From a gamma proteobacterium symbiont of Lucinoma myriamae (GTDB lineage: Bacteria; Pseudomonadota; Gammaproteobacteria; GRL18): DNA of 5,753 nucleotides. Positions 4,345 to 5,753 of the stretch are shown piece after piece (position 1 is the first letter of the stretch; each line of letters begins with the position of its first letter). The stretch is taken from assembly GCA_025655635.1 (NCBI GenBank), contig JAHXIM010000147.1, positions 1 to 5,753 of the forward strand, given 5' to 3'. A program made the position numbers and the translations under genes. The notes under the pieces were generated by a model that was not told the origin of the DNA, made no database searches, and saw only the letters and a program-made list of their open reading frames with translations.

Positions 4345-5619
4345 TTAAAACTTCCAGGTGCCCTGGACACTCAAAATATCAACATCAGAATCAAATTCAC
4401 CGTTTAGTTCACCTGCACCGCTCAGCAATGCATATTCTTCATTAATTTTGGCATCTTCTACCCATAGATGTGAATAACCTGCATCTATAGTCAAATTTTT
4501 GTTGGCCATATAACTGGCACCAAAACTCAACCAGGTTCTGTCATCTCCAGGGATTCTTGAAGTGCGGCGTTTATCATCAATGGGTGTTTCATCAAGTGCA
4601 AGGCCGGTTCTGAATGTCCATTGCTTATTATAGGCATATTTCATACCGACTGAATAACGAAAGACATCATTCCATTTTTGCTCAACCAGATCAACAGGGT
4701 CAAAAGCATCTCCGCTTTCAATTCGTAACTCCTCAAAGTTACTCCATTTGGTAAAAGTCACATCGGCTAAAAGAGTTAATTTATCACTTGTCTGATGAGT
4801 CAGGCTCATAGAAAACGTTGAAGGTAAATCAATTCTAGCATCAACATCTTTATTGGTTTTGCCTGCTACAATCTGTAAAAAAGGATCTACTGAATTATAT
4901 TTCACATCACCTTCAAGAGTATGTGAAATTTCACTGCGATAATGAACTCCCAATCGAGTTTGTGGAGTCGCCTCATAAATAAATCCAGCATTAAAACCTA
5001 GCCCCCATGAATCACCGTTCATTTTTGCATGGCCATCAGGAGCTAATAGTGCGGCCTGATAAATATCTTTTTCCAATGTTGCTTCAAGATACTGAATATT
5101 CATACCAAGACCAATGGCCAGTTTTTCGTTTGCGCGAAAAGAAATGGCAGGATTGATATTTATTGATTTCACTTCAGAATCGGTTGATGCATAGCGTCCC
5201 ATCCAGCCACCTTTATACTCAGTAGCAAGTCCAAAGGGAGCATTGATACCTAAGCCGATTTTGTATTTATCACCAAAATCACGAACATAATAAAAATTAG
5301 GTATATAAAAAATATCACCGGCATTACCGCCATCACCACCGCCTACAGGTGTACTGCCTTTATCTTTAAATTCAGCATCTGATTTAAGAATATGAAGTCC
5401 AGCAGTCACTTGAGTACCTTCAAGATACATCATGCCGGCAGGATTAAAATAAATGGTAGAAGGATCTTCTGCTACAGCAGCAGCACCTGCAAAGGCTTGT
5501 CCCATACCGCTGGCACTGTTTTCAAGAATGGCAAAACCTGAGGCAAAGGTGTTTGATGTAAGGCATAAACTTGAAGCAAGCGCAGAGCTTACAACAGCTA
5601 TCTGGAATGATTTATTCAT
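4345..5619 (-). CDS. FadL/OmpP1/TodX-family outer-membrane channel
   Basis: Members are 14-strand outer-membrane barrels with an N-terminal plug that let long-chain fatty acids, aromatics or other hydrophobic compounds pass. The 424-residue protein has a signal peptide (1 to about 26, TFA-SGF) and the family N-terminal signature: ENSASGMGQAFAGAAAVAED at 33-52 followed by STIYFNPAGM (54-63). The rest shows the alternating aromatic/polar pattern of barrel strands, with terminal WKF giving the C-terminal phenylalanine needed for BAM insertion. Length is typical. An AAGGGAAG ribosome-binding site lies 7 bases before ATG 5619. It converges with tusA and shares no operon with it. The substrate cannot be told. 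In a sulfur oxidiser a hydrophobic-compound uptake role (fatty acids or alkanes) is possible, but a link to sulfur is not shown. Confidence 0.92.
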   Translation of the reverse strand: MNKSFQIAVVSSALASSLCLTSNTFASGFAILENSASGMGQAFAGAAAVAEDPSTIYFNPAGMMYLEGTQVTAGLHILKSDAEFKDKGSTPVGGGDGGNAGDIFYIPNFYYVRDFGDKYKIGLGINAPFGLATEYKGGWMGRYASTDSEVKSININPAISFRANEKLAIGLGMNIQYLEATLEKDIYQAALLAPDGHAKMNGDSWGLGFNAGFIYEATPQTRLGVHYRSEISHTLEGDVKYNSVDPFLQIVAGKTNKDVDARIDLPSTFSMSLTHQTSDKLTLLADVTFTKWSNFEELRIESGDAFDPVDLVEQKWNDVFRYSVGMKYAYNKQWTFRTGLALDETPIDDKRRTSRIPGDDRTWLSFGASYMANKNLTIDAGYSHLWVEDAKINEEYALLSGAGELNGEFDSDVDILSVQGTWKF

Positions 5620-5626
5620 TATAGAG

Positions 5627-5634
5627 CTTCCCTT
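5627..5634 (-). promoter_or_regulatory. Ribosome-binding site of the FadL-family gene
   Basis: The minus strand reads AAGGGAAG, 7 bases before ATG 5619. This supports that start. Confidence 0.6.
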
Positions 5635-5680
5635 TTGTGATCAAAAACTAATCAATAAATTACTCATCAGTGTTCCCCTT

Positions 5681-5753
5681 TTAACTCAACCTCGGAACTA
5701 ATCGGTTCATGAGAGCACTCATAAGGTTCGCCAAAGACTTACCTGTCATAATT
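5681..5753 (-). other. Short open frame at the right edge, possible 3' end of an upstream gene
   Basis: On the minus strand a frame open at the right edge contains IMTGKSLANLMSALMNRLV and ends PRLS at TAA 5683-5681, 61 bases before the FadL-family start. It could be the last residues of a gene lying beyond the window or a 22-residue chance frame from ATG 5749. There is no recognisable motif and no visible ribosome-binding site. The span also includes a 5-bp inverted repeat (ATGAG-AGCA-CTCAT, 5709-5722). Confidence 0.2.

Noticed and set aside
5453..5701. Plus-strand 82-residue frame opposite the FadL-family N-terminus
   Set aside because: The alanine-rich product is the antisense image of the FadL signature region and has no supporting signals.
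1..5753. CRISPR array, tRNA or rRNA gene
   Set aside because: No regularly spaced repeats, cloverleaf-like sequence or conserved rRNA stretches were seen on either strand.

Overview
The window is AT-rich bacterial DNA. It carries proteins typical of a sulfur-oxidising gammaproteobacterium: the thiosulfate-oxidation cytochrome SoxX and the remains of SoxA, a rhodanese and TusA pair for cytoplasmic sulfane-sulfur handling, a BepA-type periplasmic M48 protease, and a FadL/OmpP1-family outer-membrane channel. The gammaproteobacterial assignment is an inference from this gene mix and the Gram-negative envelope proteins. The species cannot be named from the sequence.

Layout, left to right. Positions 1-169 are one end of an IS66-family insertion sequence, with its terminal inverted repeat ending at 169 and the first 28 codons of a tnpA-like gene leaving the left edge. 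Positions 170-938 (minus) are soxA. It carries two lesions: an in-frame TAA at 717-719 and replacement of its C-terminus by the IS. Positions 979-1356 (minus) are an intact soxX, preceded by a good promoter candidate that overlaps a palindrome. Positions 1357-1678 are non-coding. Positions 1679-3154 (minus) are the BepA-like protease, for which I prefer a GTG start at 3154 over the longer ATG reading from 3229. Positions 3155-3501 are the divergent control region between the protease and the rhodanese, with two adjacent inverted repeats. Positions 3502-3825 (plus) are the rhodanese and 4022-4252 (plus) is tusA. Positions 4253-4344 hold two stem-loops between the convergent tusA and fadL-like genes. 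Positions 4345-5619 (minus) are the FadL-family gene. The last 134 bases hold its upstream region and a possible 3' end of another reading frame.

Functionally, SoxXA in the periplasm joins thiosulfate to the SoxYZ carrier, while rhodanese and TusA pass sulfane sulfur between cytoplasmic proteins. The window therefore holds parts of both halves of a sulfur-oxidation pathway. The most notable observation is that soxA is doubly damaged while soxX, its promoter and its ribosome-binding site look intact. This suggests either recent loss of SoxXA function (with another soxA copy or another thiosulfate route elsewhere) or, for the stop codon alone, a sequence error. I found no convincing evidence of a wholly new type of system.
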